From: Mycolicibacterium madagascariense
GTDB lineage: Bacteria > Actinomycetota > Actinomycetes > Mycobacteriales > Mycobacteriaceae
DNA length: 64,000 bases
Assembly (NCBI RefSeq): GCF_010729665.1
Contig: NZ_AP022610.1
Coordinates: 3,038,001-3,102,000, forward strand
Direction: 5' to 3'
Shown here piece by piece: positions 52,383-63,802 of the stretch. Within the stretch, counting starts at the first letter, position 1, and every line of letters starts with the position of its first letter. Below the pieces are notes generated by a model. It was given only the letters and a program-made list of their open reading frames with translations. It made no database searches and was not told the origin of the DNA. Made by a program: the position numbers and the translations under genes.

Positions 52383-52838
52383 GTGGCCCAGCAGTCGAAT
52401 TACCCGGAGCAGCTGCGCCTGGCTGACCTCCGCGTGACGCGTCCGCGGGTCGCGGTGCTCGAGTCCGTCTCAGAGCACCCGCACTCCGACACCGAGACCA
52501 TCTTCGAGTCGGTGCGCGAAGAGCTACCCGAGGTCTCCCGCCAGACGGTCTACGACGTCCTGGCGGCCCTGACCGCCGTCGGGTTGGTGCGCCGGATCCA
52601 GCCGTCCGGCTCGGTCGCCCGCTACGAGTCCCGGGTCGGCGACAATCACCACCACGTGGTCTGCCGGTCGTGTGGCGTCATCGACGACGTCGACTGCGCC
52701 GTCGGCGAGGCACCCTGTCTGACCCCCTCCGACGCCGACGGGCTGCTGCAAGGCTTCACCATCGACGAGGCCGAAGTCATCTACTGGGGCGTGTGTGCCC
52801 AGTGCGCCGCCGGCGGCTCCACCGCACGAAGTTCCTGA
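52383..52838 (+). CDS. furA: Fur-family redox-sensing repressor FurA
   Basis: A 151-residue Fur protein. Winged helix LRVTRPRVAVLE.., VSRQTVYDVLAAL, then the metal region RVGDNHHHVVCRSCG and a later CAQC. The sequence SGSVARYESRVGDNHHH is that of mycobacterial FurA. The GTG at 52383 is preferred over 52374: it places the EQLRxADLR segment where M. tuberculosis FurA has it and lies at the predicted transcription start. FurA represses furA-katG until oxidised. katG follows 45 bases downstream. Confidence 0.95.
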   Translation: MAQQSNYPEQLRLADLRVTRPRVAVLESVSEHPHSDTETIFESVREELPEVSRQTVYDVLAALTAVGLVRRIQPSGSVARYESRVGDNHHHVVCRSCGVIDDVDCAVGEAPCLTPSDADGLLQGFTIDEAEVIYWGVCAQCAAGGSTARSS

Positions 52839-55127
<2,289 letters not shown>

Positions 55128-55150
55128 CCACCTCTGCAGCCCGAGGGAAG

Positions 55151-55180
55151 CACCCCGCGAACCACCCGGTTCGCGGGGTG
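55151..55180 (+). terminator. hairpin terminator of furA-katG
   Basis: A perfect 13-bp stem, CACCCCGCGAACC (55151-55163) with its complement at 55168-55180, and an ACCC loop, starts 24 bases after the katG stop and is followed by TTCCCGTCTT. Confidence 0.88.
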
Positions 55181-55205
55181 TTCCCGTCTTGCGATGATGG
55201 TGTCG

Positions 55206-55814
55206 ATGGCTACTCGATGGCAGGACGCCGACGTGCCGCGCGGCACGGACTACGACGCCCGCTGGGCGACACTCGCCGCCTCCGGTGCGAGCGTGCACGG
55301 CGAGGCCGACCTCGTGGCGGAACTGCTCGGCCGACGCGATGGCCGGCACGTCCTGGACGCCGGTTGTGGCACCGGCCGGGTCGCCATCGAACTGGCCCGT
55401 CGCGGGCATTCGGTCGTGGGCATCGACGCCGACGCCGCGATGCTCGACGTCGCCATGGCGAAGGACACCGCCGTCACCTGGGTGCTCGCCGACCTGGCGG
55501 ACGTCGGCACGCACGTCGAGGAGGTCTTCGACGTCGTCCTGCTGGCCGGCAACGTGATGATCTTCCTCGCCCCCGGCACCGAGGGCGACGTGCTGGCCCG
55601 CCTGGCCGGGCGGCTGTCCCCCACCGGGCTCCTGGTGGCGGGCTTCTCGCTGCGACCGGGCCGGCTGACGCTCGCGGACTACGACCGGCTGGCCGCCGCG
55701 GCCGGGTTGCAGCTCGCGCACCGGTGGGCGACGTGGGAACGCGACCCCTACGCGGGCGGCGACTACGCGGTGTCGGTGCACCGCCGGACCCCGGCTCCGC
55801 CCGGCACGGCGTAG
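55206..55814 (+). CDS. class I SAM-dependent methyltransferase
   Basis: A 202-residue methyltransferase starting at ATG 55206 (ATG/GTG codons at 55194, 55197 and 55200 are also in frame). Motif I is VLDAGCGTGRVAIELARRG, the strand-2 acid is in VVGIDAD, and FDVVLLAGNVMIFL is motif IV. A small generic fold with no substrate hint; its last residues resemble mycobacterial 'methyltransferase domain' proteins that carry unknown functions. Confidence 0.85.
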   Translation: MATRWQDADVPRGTDYDARWATLAASGASVHGEADLVAELLGRRDGRHVLDAGCGTGRVAIELARRGHSVVGIDADAAMLDVAMAKDTAVTWVLADLADVGTHVEEVFDVVLLAGNVMIFLAPGTEGDVLARLAGRLSPTGLLVAGFSLRPGRLTLADYDRLAAAAGLQLAHRWATWERDPYAGGDYAVSVHRRTPAPPGTA

Positions 55815-55904
55815 CCGCTGGCGGACACGTCGTCGCAGGGCGGTGTTCAGACCGAGTCGCTAAGCTGGCGCCTTCTGGGGGTCGGCGCTCGACGAACGAG
55901 GAGC

Positions 55905-57203
55905 ATGATGGTTGCTGAAACCAGTAGCGAACCCGTGGCAGCGCCCGTGCCCGCGGCGTCCAAGGCGGGCGCCGGTCACATTCGACTGACGTCGCACGCC
56001 GGCGGCGTCGGCGCGCTGCAGATCCGTTGGGGCGCCTCGACGGCCACCGAACGCGGACCGGTGATCGGCACCACCACGAAGCGGGCCCACCGCAACGTGA
56101 TCGGCACGCACAGCGGGTCCTACGGCGTGTACCGGGCACTCGCCGTCGCGGCGGGTGCGCTGTCGCGGGAGCACAAGGCCGACCTCACCGACACCGCGCC
56201 GACGGACGTCATCGGGCCCTACCCGCAGTGGAGCGAACCGGGCACGATCGTCAGCCTCGATCCCTGGGGTGCGATGGTCGCCGAGGTGTTCGCCGACGAG
56301 CTCGCCGCGGGCCACGACATGCGCCCGACGATCGCCGTCACCAAGGCGCACGTGATCCTGCCCGAGGTCGTCGACGCCGTGCGCACCGGGCGGCTCGTCC
56401 CCGACGGCCGGGTGCTGCTGCCCACCGGTGCCGCACTGGTCACCAAGGCCGCCATCGAACCGGTCTGGTACCTACCCGGCGTCGCGCAGCGATTCGGTTG
56501 CAGCGAAACCGATCTGCGCCGGGTGCTGTTCGAGGAGACCGGTGGCATGTACCCCGAACTCGTCACGCGCTCCGATCTCGAGGTGTTCCTCCCCCCGATC
56601 GGCGGTCAGACCGTCTACGTGTTCGGCGACGCCCGTGACCTCGCCGACCCGTCGGTCGAGCTGACCGCCCGCGTGCACGACGAGTGCAACGGCTCCGACG
56701 TGTTCGGTTCCGACATCTGTACGTGCAGGCCGTATCTCACGCACGCCATCGAGGAATGCATCCTCGGCGCGCAGCGCGGCGGCGTGGGGCTGGTCGCCTA
56801 CTCGCGCAAGGAGGGTCGCGCCCTCGGCGAGGTGACGAAGTTCCTGGTGTACAACGCGCGCAAGCGTCAGGTCGGCGGCGACACCGCCGACCAGTACTTC
56901 GCCCGCACGGAATGCGTTGCGGGCGTTCAGGACATGCGCTTTCAAGAGTTGATGCCCGACGTGCTGCACTGGCTCGGCGTTCGCAAGATCCACCGGCTGG
57001 TGTCGATGAGCAACATGAAGTACGACGCCATCACCGGCTCGGGCATCGAGGTCGGCGAACGGGTCAACATCCCCGAAGAGCTGGTGCCCGCGGACGCCCG
57101 CGTCGAGATCGACGCCAAGATGGCCGCCGGATACTTCACCCCCGGCCCCGTTCCGGATGCCGACGACCTGAAACGGACGAAGGGCCGCGGGTTGGGCGGA
57201 TGA
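55905..57203 (+). CDS. GTP cyclohydrolase II-like protein of uracil catabolism (URC1 type)
   Basis: A 432-residue protein whose C-terminal half is GTP-cyclohydrolase-II-like, with the zinc set Cys261-x10-Cys272-x-Cys274 (ARVHDECNGSDVFGSDICTC) and RKEGRALGEVTKFL where RibA has its GTP-phosphate/Arg loop. The N-terminal 230 residues are an extension not found in RibA. The order with DUF1688/URC4 and uracil phosphoribosyltransferase identifies it as URC1, which acts on a ribosylated uracil intermediate and not on GTP. ATG 55905 or 55908 after GAGGAG. Its stop overlaps the next start (ATGA). Confidence 0.88.
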   Translation: MMVAETSSEPVAAPVPAASKAGAGHIRLTSHAGGVGALQIRWGASTATERGPVIGTTTKRAHRNVIGTHSGSYGVYRALAVAAGALSREHKADLTDTAPTDVIGPYPQWSEPGTIVSLDPWGAMVAEVFADELAAGHDMRPTIAVTKAHVILPEVVDAVRTGRLVPDGRVLLPTGAALVTKAAIEPVWYLPGVAQRFGCSETDLRRVLFEETGGMYPELVTRSDLEVFLPPIGGQTVYVFGDARDLADPSVELTARVHDECNGSDVFGSDICTCRPYLTHAIEECILGAQRGGVGLVAYSRKEGRALGEVTKFLVYNARKRQVGGDTADQYFARTECVAGVQDMRFQELMPDVLHWLGVRKIHRLVSMSNMKYDAITGSGIEVGERVNIPEELVPADARVEIDAKMAAGYFTPGPVPDADDLKRTKGRGLGG

Positions 57204-58456
57204 GCCTGCGCACCTCCCCGCAGCCGCACCCCGACCCGGCTGACGGCGCGGTCGCACTGCTGCGGACCACCGGCGCCATCCGCGAGCGCGCGGTCCACCT
57301 CTTGGATCGGGCCCGCGCGGGGCACTCGACCTGGTTCGAGGTCGACGACGCGTCGCTGCCCGTCGCGGTCGCCGAGGTCGTCGACGTCACGCGCTCGCGC
57401 TACCCCGCCCTCGACATCCCGTTCCACAGCCGCTGGCGCCACTTCGAGGCCGGCGGCGTCGACCGCAAGGCGGAGTTGGACGCCCGGCTGGCCACCCTCG
57501 ACGCGGCGGCACGGGCCCGCGCGATGATCGACCTCACCGTGGTCAGCGTGCTGCTCGACGCCGGCGCCGGACCCGACTGGGCCTACGACGAGGCCGCCAG
57601 CGGACAGCGGTTCACCCGCTCCGAGGGCCTCGGCGTGGCGTCGTTCAACGCATTCATGGACGGCGTCTTCTCTGGCGACCGGGGCGCTCCCCTACGCGTC
57701 GACGCCGCGGGTCTGGCGGCCGTCACCGCCGAGGATCTCGCCGGCGCGTTCCAGGCGGGGCCGGACAATCCCCTGGTCGGCATCGAGGGCCGGGTCCGCC
57801 TGCTGCACCGGCTCGGCGCCGCGCTGGCCGCTCAGCCCGAGACGTTCGGGCCGCTGGGACGGCCCGGCGGACTGTTCGACCGTCTGCTTCCCGCCGAAGG
57901 CCCGGCGACGGTCACCGCGCACGACATCCTCTCCGAACTGCTGGGATCGCTGTCGGGAATCTGGTTGGCGGACAACGTGATCGGCGACCACAGGCTCGGT
58001 GACTGCTGGCCCCACCCCGCGGTGCCGGGTCGGGGCGCCTCGCACGGCTGGATGCCCTTCCACAAGCTGTCGCAGTGGCTGACCTACTCCCTGCTCGAAC
58101 CGTTCGCCTGGGGTGGCGTCCGCGTGACGGACCTCGACGCCCTCACCGCGCTCCCCGAATACCGCAACGGCGGCCTGCTCCTGGACACCGGTGTGCTGCG
58201 GATGCGCGACCCCGGATGGGTCAGGCAGCCCTGGGCGGTGCACGACGAGCTGGTCGTCGAGTGGCGCGCGCTGACCGTGGCGCTGCTCGACGAACTGGCA
58301 CCGCGCGTCCGCGCGGCACTGGGGGTCGACGCCGCGCGGCTGCCGCTGGCGTGCGTGCTCGAAGGTGGCACCTGGGCCGCGGGTCGCGTTCTGGCGCAAC
58401 GTCTTCGGGACGGCCTGCCGCCGTTCGTCATCGTCAGCGACGGCACCGTCTTCTGA
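57200..58456 (+). CDS. DUF1688 protein, URC4 of uracil catabolism
   Basis: A 418-residue DUF1688 (URC4/Urg3) protein. Family hallmarks: [62 protein letters not shown] and [10 protein letters not shown]. It is required, with URC1 and uracil phosphoribosyltransferase, for growth on uracil as nitrogen source in yeasts with the URC pathway, but its reaction is not settled. ATG start overlaps the URC1 stop by four bases. Confidence 0.9.
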   Translation: MSLRTSPQPHPDPADGAVALLRTTGAIRERAVHLLDRARAGHSTWFEVDDASLPVAVAEVVDVTRSRYPALDIPFHSRWRHFEAGGVDRKAELDARLATLDAAARARAMIDLTVVSVLLDAGAGPDWAYDEAASGQRFTRSEGLGVASFNAFMDGVFSGDRGAPLRVDAAGLAAVTAEDLAGAFQAGPDNPLVGIEGRVRLLHRLGAALAAQPETFGPLGRPGGLFDRLLPAEGPATVTAHDILSELLGSLSGIWLADNVIGDHRLGDCWPHPAVPGRGASHGWMPFHKLSQWLTYSLLEPFAWGGVRVTDLDALTALPEYRNGGLLLDTGVLRMRDPGWVRQPWAVHDELVVEWRALTVALLDELAPRVRAALGVDAARLPLACVLEGGTWAAGRVLAQRLRDGLPPFVIVSDGTVF

Positions 58457-58466
58457 GAGGATGCGC

Positions 58467-59105
58467 ATGAGTCAGACCGACACGCTCCATCTGATCGACC
58501 ACCCCCTGGTGGCGCACAAGATGACCCTGCTGCGGCGAAAGGAGTCCTCCACCAAGACCTTTCGCCAACTGGTCAACGAGATCGCCGCGTTGGTGGCCTA
58601 TGAGGTGTTGCGCGACGTGCCGCTGCACGACGTCGAGATCGAGACGCCACTGGAGACCATGACCGGCCGCATGATCGACGGCAAGAAGCTGGTGTTCGTC
58701 TCGATCCTGCGGGCGGGCACCGGCATCCTCGACGGCATGCTCGACGTGGTGCCGAGCGCGCGGGTCGGCCACATCGGTCTGTACCGCGACCCCAAGACCC
58801 TCGTCGCCGTCGAGTACTACTTCAAGATGCCCGGCGATCTGCACGAGCGCGACGTCGTGATCGTCGACCCCATGCTGGCGACCGGCAATTCCGCCGTCGC
58901 GGCGGTGGACCGGCTCAAGGAGTGCGGGCCCAAGTCGATCAAGTTCGTCTGCCTGCTCACGTGCCCGGAGGGGGTGGCCGCCATGCGGGAGGCGCATCCC
59001 GACGTGCCCATCTACACCGCCGCCGTCGACCGCCAGCTCGACGAGCACGGCTACATCCTGCCCGGGCTCGGCGACGCCGGAGACCGCATCTTCGGCACCA
59101 AGTAG
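58467..59105 (+). CDS. upp: uracil phosphoribosyltransferase
   Basis: A 212-residue UPRT. The PRPP loop [18 protein letters not shown] and the uracil-binding C-terminus [18 protein letters not shown] are intact, as is [17 protein letters not shown] 58467 is used because GAGAGG lies 6 bases before it, whereas ATG 58461 abuts that site. It forms UMP from uracil and PRPP; here it is the third gene of the URC operon, where it supplies the nucleotide that URC1 acts on. Confidence 0.95.
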   Translation: MSQTDTLHLIDHPLVAHKMTLLRRKESSTKTFRQLVNEIAALVAYEVLRDVPLHDVEIETPLETMTGRMIDGKKLVFVSILRAGTGILDGMLDVVPSARVGHIGLYRDPKTLVAVEYYFKMPGDLHERDVVIVDPMLATGNSAVAAVDRLKECGPKSIKFVCLLTCPEGVAAMREAHPDVPIYTAAVDRQLDEHGYILPGLGDAGDRIFGTK

Positions 59106-59115
59106 CGCCGCAGCG

Positions 59116-59808
59116 TCAGACCCGGCGGGGCAGCTGAGCGCCGATCAGCGGGGCGATCTTGTCGGCCATGTAGACGTGTCCGGCGTTGGTGGGGTGCACC
59201 CCGTCGCGGCCGATGAGGTCGGGCCGGTCGACGAACCAGCCCGCGGCGATCGGGTCGAAGAACGTGGCGCCCGCCAGCAGCGCCTGCGCCGACAGCACGT
59301 CGCGGATCGAGTAGATGCTGGGCGGCACGTTGGCGGTGGGCCACGGCGGCCCGATCACCAGGAGCTTCGCGTCGGGGGCGATGGCGTGGGCCAGCGCCAG
59401 CGCGCCGCCGATCTCACCGCCCAGCGTGACGGGGTCGACGCCCTGGTCGTTGCGCGAACCGTAGAACACGACCAACACGTCGTCGGGCTTCACCGCCCGC
59501 GCCGTCAAGTCCCCGAACAGGTTGCCCTGGTCGCCCCGCACGCCGTAGCCGGCCCGTCCCTCGGCCGCGACGTCGGCGACGACGTTGAGGCCCTGGCGGT
59601 TCAGCGTCTTCCAGGCTCGGACGGGCCAGGCGTTGGGGCCTTGGCCGCCGATGGCGGTGCCGTTGGTGTAGGAGTCCCCGACCACGGCGACGCGGACGGC
59701 GGGCGCGCTCGCGGTGTCATAGGACGGGACCCGGGCCTGCGGTACCTGCAGCACAAGGCCGAGGAACAGGGCGACCGAGAGGACGAAGGTGCAGAGCCGG
59801 CTCATCAA
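59116..59808 (-). CDS. SGNH/GDSL-family hydrolase
   Basis: A 230-residue exported esterase-fold protein. An N-terminal hydrophobic helix (residues 7-22) acts as signal or anchor. Block I is VVGDSYTNG with Ser46, the GSRND block carries the oxyanion Asn, and the catalytic Asp/His are in RDGVHPTNAGH. It overlaps the acyltransferase gene by four bases (ATGA, 59805-59808), so the two are translated together and probably act on the same cell-surface glycan or glycolipid: one adding, one removing or transferring acyl groups. Confidence 0.87.
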   Translation of the reverse strand: MMSRLCTFVLSVALFLGLVLQVPQARVPSYDTASAPAVRVAVVGDSYTNGTAIGGQGPNAWPVRAWKTLNRQGLNVVADVAAEGRAGYGVRGDQGNLFGDLTARAVKPDDVLVVFYGSRNDQGVDPVTLGGEIGGALALAHAIAPDAKLLVIGPPWPTANVPPSIYSIRDVLSAQALLAGATFFDPIAAGWFVDRPDLIGRDGVHPTNAGHVYMADKIAPLIGAQLPRRV

Positions 59809-61067
59809 CCGGCTCGCACGCGAAGGCTTTCGGGCCGCGCCCCCACCGGCGCGTGCAGCGGGGTCGGCGTTCCGTCGGGTCGGGCGCCCTGGCCGGACTC
59901 GTGCGGCGTGGTGTGGTCCAGGTCGACGGGCGGCTTGCGTTCACCGACCATGCGGCGCATCCACATCCTGGCGGGCTCCTCGACGAAGTGAAACATCAGT
60001 ATTGCCAACACGATCGACACCAGGATCAGGCCGGCGAAGATCAGCTTGGCCGAGATGCTCGGCACCATCTCGATGCGGTACTGCGCCATGATCCACAGCC
60101 ACGCGGTGTGCACCAGCTCGTGGACCATGTACAGCCCGAACGACACCTGCCCGCCGTAGACCAGCAACCGGGTGGACAACAGCGCGGGCAGGGTGCCGAT
60201 ACCGATCGCGAGGGTCACGACCACCGGCATGAAGAAAACGTCGACGAGGCCGAAGTCGTCGCGGATGGTGGGCACCGGGTGCCCGTCGAACCAGTACAGG
60301 GCGCCCACGGTGACGGCGATCAGCGCGATCGAGGCGTACCCGGCGCCGCGACGGGCGCGGTCGGTGGGCCGCAGCTTGCGTACGGCCGCACAGGCCAGCG
60401 CGCCCGCGGTGAACTGCAGCACGATGCGCGGCAGCCAACTCCACGGCGTGTAGAACTGTCCGCCGGAGCCGACCAGCAGCAGCAGCGGGGGCAGGGTCGC
60501 AGCGAACGCCAGCAGGAGCAGTCCCCGCGCCCTGGTCGCCCGCTCGATCCGGAACACCACCAGCACCAGCAGCCCGAACAGCAGGTACGCCAGCCACTCG
60601 GCGCTGATCGACCAGGCAGGCCCGTCCCAGCTGGAGAAGTCGAAGAACGGCTGGAACCACAGCTGCACCATGGCCAGCTGGCGGAGGTAGTTGATCGCCG
60701 TCAGCGAATCGGCCTGGGGCGAGGGGAAGTCGCCGACGTTGAGGGTGAACACGATCCACAGCGCCGCCAGATGCATCGTCACGACGTACAGCGGCCACAC
60801 CCTGGCCAGCCGCAGCCACAGGAAGTGCAGTGTGGCCCTGACCGAGAAGGCATTGCCCATCCGGTCCAGGTAGTTCCACGTCAGCACGAACCCGCTGAGG
60901 ATGAAGAACAGGTCGACGCCCTGTGCGCCGCAGTCCAGGATCGGCTTGAACGAGTCGTACAGCGGCGGGGACGCCATCTGCAGCAGCGGACGGAAGTGGA
61001 ACAGGACCACCCAGAGTGCGGCGACGATGCGCAGCCCGGACAGGGCCTTGATCTCTCCGCTGCGCAC
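59805..61067 (-). CDS. OafA-type membrane acyltransferase (acyltransferase 3)
   Basis: A 420-residue protein with about ten helices. The family His is in WVVLFHFRPLL near residue 22, followed by FFILSGFVL and the PAWSISAEWLAYLLFG motif, with the GLYMVHELVH helix late. Acyltransferase-3 proteins transfer acetyl or other acyl groups across the membrane to sugars. A charged Pro-rich tail of 55 residues ends the protein. Operon with the SGNH hydrolase downstream. Confidence 0.9.
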   Translation of the reverse strand: MRSGEIKALSGLRIVAALWVVLFHFRPLLQMASPPLYDSFKPILDCGAQGVDLFFILSGFVLTWNYLDRMGNAFSVRATLHFLWLRLARVWPLYVVTMHLAALWIVFTLNVGDFPSPQADSLTAINYLRQLAMVQLWFQPFFDFSSWDGPAWSISAEWLAYLLFGLLVLVVFRIERATRARGLLLLAFAATLPPLLLLVGSGGQFYTPWSWLPRIVLQFTAGALACAAVRKLRPTDRARRGAGYASIALIAVTVGALYWFDGHPVPTIRDDFGLVDVFFMPVVVTLAIGIGTLPALLSTRLLVYGGQVSFGLYMVHELVHTAWLWIMAQYRIEMVPSISAKLIFAGLILVSIVLAILMFHFVEEPARMWMRRMVGERKPPVDLDHTTPHESGQGARPDGTPTPLHAPVGARPESLRVRAG

Positions 61068-61272
61068 GACACTCTTTCCGTAACGGGGGCCATTCTCTTC
61101 GCGCGGATACCGCGCCGTTGCGTCCGCCGGCCGTGCGGTCAGCGACCAGGCACCGGCTCATGGCAGGGTAACAGCGCCGCCGGAGCGCGCACGGGTCCGC
61201 AACGCTGTGCAGTTGCTGGATGTGACGTGTCCCCGTACGTTCGGCAGCCGGCCCCCGACCGCGAGGATTCCC

Positions 61273-61701
61273 ATGCCCGAAGTCACCCGTCCGCCCCGCA
61301 GAACCGTCATCGTCGGAGCGGGAATCGGCGCGGTCGCCGTCACCGCGGCCGGCTGCGGAAGCTCCGCACAGACGCCGTCCGCGAGCTCGACGTCGGCCCC
61401 GGCCTCCACTGCCTCCCCGTCCGGTTCCGTGCTCACCAAGACCTCCGACGTGCCCGTCGGGTCGGGCGTGATCGTGGCGGACACCGTGATCACCCAGCCG
61501 ACGGCCGGGGTGTTCAAGGGTTTCTCACCGGTCTGCCCGCACCGCGGGTGCAACGTCAACGCCGTCACCGACGGCAAGATCATCTGCCCCTGCCACGACA
61601 GCGAGTTCGACCTCGACGGCAGCGTCGTCAAGGGCCCGGCCAAGGCGCCGCTGGCCGCGAAACCGATTGCCGTGCAGGGCACCTCGATCGTCGCCGGGTG
61701 A
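61273..61701 (+). CDS. Rieske [2Fe-2S] lipoprotein
   Basis: A 142-residue protein. RPPRR at residues 6-10 before the hydrophobic segment suggests Tat export, and VTAAGC gives a lipidated Cys28. After a Ser/Ala/Thr-rich linker the Rieske site is Cys88-x-His90 and Cys105-x2-His108, with the extra Cys93 and Cys107 that form the stabilising disulfide. It is probably an extracytoplasmic electron carrier or redox sensor. Start ATG 61273 after GAGGA; upstream frame is not needed. Confidence 0.87.
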   Translation: MPEVTRPPRRTVIVGAGIGAVAVTAAGCGSSAQTPSASSTSAPASTASPSGSVLTKTSDVPVGSGVIVADTVITQPTAGVFKGFSPVCPHRGCNVNAVTDGKIICPCHDSEFDLDGSVVKGPAKAPLAAKPIAVQGTSIVAG

Positions 61702-61724
61702 CCCGCTAGCCGGCTGCCCGCGCT

Positions 61725-62879
61725 GTGGCAGGCTCTGCAGACGTGGAGCTCCCGCGTCCCGACCCCGACGTCCCCCACCTCGCCGACGTCACGCCCTCGG
61801 TGCTGGCCGCCATGGGCGTGCCCGGCTTCGAGCCTCGAATCCCGTTGCGCGACGGCCTGTCCGGTGCCTGCGTGCTGCTCGTCGACGGGCTCGGCGCCGA
61901 GCTGCTCGACGCCTTTCGTCACGATGCGCCCGTGCTGGCCGAGCTCCGCGGGCGCACGCTCGGCGTCGGCTTCCCCGCGACGACCGCCGCCGGATTGGCC
62001 GCCATCGGCACCGGCGTCGCGAGCGGCGCACACGGCATGGTCGGGTACACCTTCCGGCTGCCGGGCACCGGCGTGATCAATGCCCTGCAGTGGCGGCCCC
62101 ATCCGCGGGGTGAGGATCTGCGCGACGCGGTGGCCCCCGAGAACGTCCAGCCCCGCCCGACGGTCTTCGAGCGCGCGGCCGGGGCAGGGTTCGCGGTGAG
62201 CGTGGTGTCCTCCGCGCAGTTCGCCGGTTCCGGCCTGACCCGCGCGGTGCTGCGGGGCGCCCGCTACATCGGGGTGCACGGCCTCGGCGACCTCGCCGCA
62301 GGCGTCCGCCAGGTGATCGCCGACCGCGGGTTCTGCTACGGCTATCACGGCGACCTCGACCTGATCGGTCACCTGCACGGGCCGGGGTCGCTGCCGTGGC
62401 GACTGCAGCTGCGCCAGGTCGACCGGTTGGTCGCCTCGGTGCTCGAGGACCTGCCCCCGGGCGCCCTGCTCGCCGTCGTCGCCGACCACGGCATGGTGGG
62501 CGTGACCGACGCCGACCGGGTGGACCTCGACGCCGACGCGACGCTCCTCGACGGCGTGGCGGCCCTCGGCGGCGAGGCGCGGGCCCGCCACGTCTACGTC
62601 GACGACGGCGCCCTCGACGCCGTCCTCGCCGCCTGGCGGGAGACCCTCGGCGACCGGGCGTGGGTGGTCCCGCGCGACGAGGCCATCGCGGCGGGATGGT
62701 TCGGCCCTACCGTCGCCGACGGCGTGCGGGAGCGCATCGGTGACGTGGTCGCCGCAGGCCGGGACCGCGCCGTCATGGTCCGGCGCACGGCCGAACCGCT
62801 CGAGTCGGGCCTGCTCGGCCACCACGGCTCGCTGACCACCGCCGAGCAGCACGTCCCCCTGCTGCTGGCCTACGGCTAA
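61725..62879 (+). CDS. alkaline-phosphatase-superfamily nucleotide pyrophosphatase/phosphodiesterase-like protein
   Basis: A 384-residue cytosolic protein of the NPP-like branch. Metal/nucleophile features: VLLVDGLGAELL (first Asp), GFPATTAAGLAAIGTG (nucleophile Thr), DLDLIGHLHGPGS, VVADHGMV (Asp-His) and LLGHHGSLT (late His). GTG 61725 or GTG 61743 may start it. Substrate unknown; members hydrolyse nucleotide or lipid phosphodiesters. Ten bases precede yaaA, so the two form an operon. Confidence 0.85.
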   Translation: MAGSADVELPRPDPDVPHLADVTPSVLAAMGVPGFEPRIPLRDGLSGACVLLVDGLGAELLDAFRHDAPVLAELRGRTLGVGFPATTAAGLAAIGTGVASGAHGMVGYTFRLPGTGVINALQWRPHPRGEDLRDAVAPENVQPRPTVFERAAGAGFAVSVVSSAQFAGSGLTRAVLRGARYIGVHGLGDLAAGVRQVIADRGFCYGYHGDLDLIGHLHGPGSLPWRLQLRQVDRLVASVLEDLPPGALLAVVADHGMVGVTDADRVDLDADATLLDGVAALGGEARARHVYVDDGALDAVLAAWRETLGDRAWVVPRDEAIAAGWFGPTVADGVRERIGDVVAAGRDRAVMVRRTAEPLESGLLGHHGSLTTAEQHVPLLLAYG

Positions 62880-62889
62880 CCTCGTCGCC

Positions 62890-63636
62890 GTGATCGTGCT
62901 GCTGCCGCCGTCGGAGACCAAGCGCGACGGTGGCGACGGGCCTCCGCTGGCGCCGTCCGCCCTGTCCTTCCCCGAGCTCGGGGACGTGCGCGCGGCGCTG
63001 CTCGACGAGCTGGTGGCGCTGGCCGCCGACCGGCCCGCGGCCCGGCGCGCACTCGGCATCTCCGCCGCACAGGACGGCGAGATCGACCGCAACGCCGCCC
63101 TGACGTCGTCACCCACCATGGCGGCGATCGACCGCTACACCGGCGTGCTGTACGACGCGCTCGACGTCGGCTCGCTGTCCGGGGCGGCGGCCGCCCGCGC
63201 ACGGTCACGGCTGGCGGTCGGCTCGGCGCTGTTCGGGCTGCTGCGCGCCGACGACGCCATCCCGGCCTACCGGCTGTCGGCGGGCTCGAAGCTGCCGGGC
63301 CGCCCGACGATGGCGGCGCGCTGGCGTCCCGTCCTCGAACCGGTGCTCGCCCGCCTGGCGGCCGACGAGCTGGTCGTCGACCTCAGGTCCGGGTCCTACG
63401 CCGCGCTGGGCCGGCTGCCCGGCGCGGTCGACGTCGACGTCGTGGCCGAGCGGCCCGACGGCACGCGCGCGGTGGTCAGCCACTTCAACAAGGCCCACAA
63501 GGGCAGGCTGGCCAGGGTGCTGGCGAGCAGCCGGTCCGAGCCGTCGGACGCCGCCGCGGTGGCCGCGCTGGCCCGGCGGGCGGGCATGCGGGTCGAGCGC
63601 TCGGGCAACGCGCTGGTCGTCGTGGTGCCGGCCTAG
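62890..63636 (+). CDS. yaaA: YaaA family peroxide stress protein
   Basis: A 248-residue YaaA/DUF328 protein: IVLLPPSETKR at the start, TGVLYDALDV, YRLSAGSKLPGRP, VDLRSGSYAAL and VVSHFNKAHKGRLARVL. In E. coli YaaA limits free iron and damage under H2O2 stress and has a DNA-binding helix-hairpin-helix. The GTG at 62890 is the start. It is convergent with the VOC gene. Confidence 0.92.
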   Translation: MIVLLPPSETKRDGGDGPPLAPSALSFPELGDVRAALLDELVALAADRPAARRALGISAAQDGEIDRNAALTSSPTMAAIDRYTGVLYDALDVGSLSGAAAARARSRLAVGSALFGLLRADDAIPAYRLSAGSKLPGRPTMAARWRPVLEPVLARLAADELVVDLRSGSYAALGRLPGAVDVDVVAERPDGTRAVVSHFNKAHKGRLARVLASSRSEPSDAAAVAALARRAGMRVERSGNALVVVVPA

Positions 63637-63714
63637 GGGCTCACCTGCGGTGTGGTCGCGGTGCGGTCGAGGTTCCGTCGAGGGTTGCCTCCGGAGGGCG
63701 TATCGGCCACGGAT

Positions 63715-63734
63715 GCGTCATCGAATGATGACGC
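63715..63734. terminator. hairpin between convergent yaaA and VOC genes
   Basis: GCGTCATC (63715-63722) and GATGACGC (63727-63734) form an 8-bp stem with a GAAT loop, 79 bases after the yaaA stop and 69 bases beyond the VOC stop. It is short for a terminator, but the convergent position supports a bidirectional role. Confidence 0.45.
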
Positions 63735-63802
63735 CTGCGCCCGCGATCATCCTCCCCGAGACCACGTACCCAAGACCCACCTACCCAAGACCACGTGCCC
63801 GG

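Noticed and set aside
61158..63119. 653-codon minus-strand open frame
   Set aside because: Antisense to the Rieske and phosphatase-like genes, with typical shadow composition.
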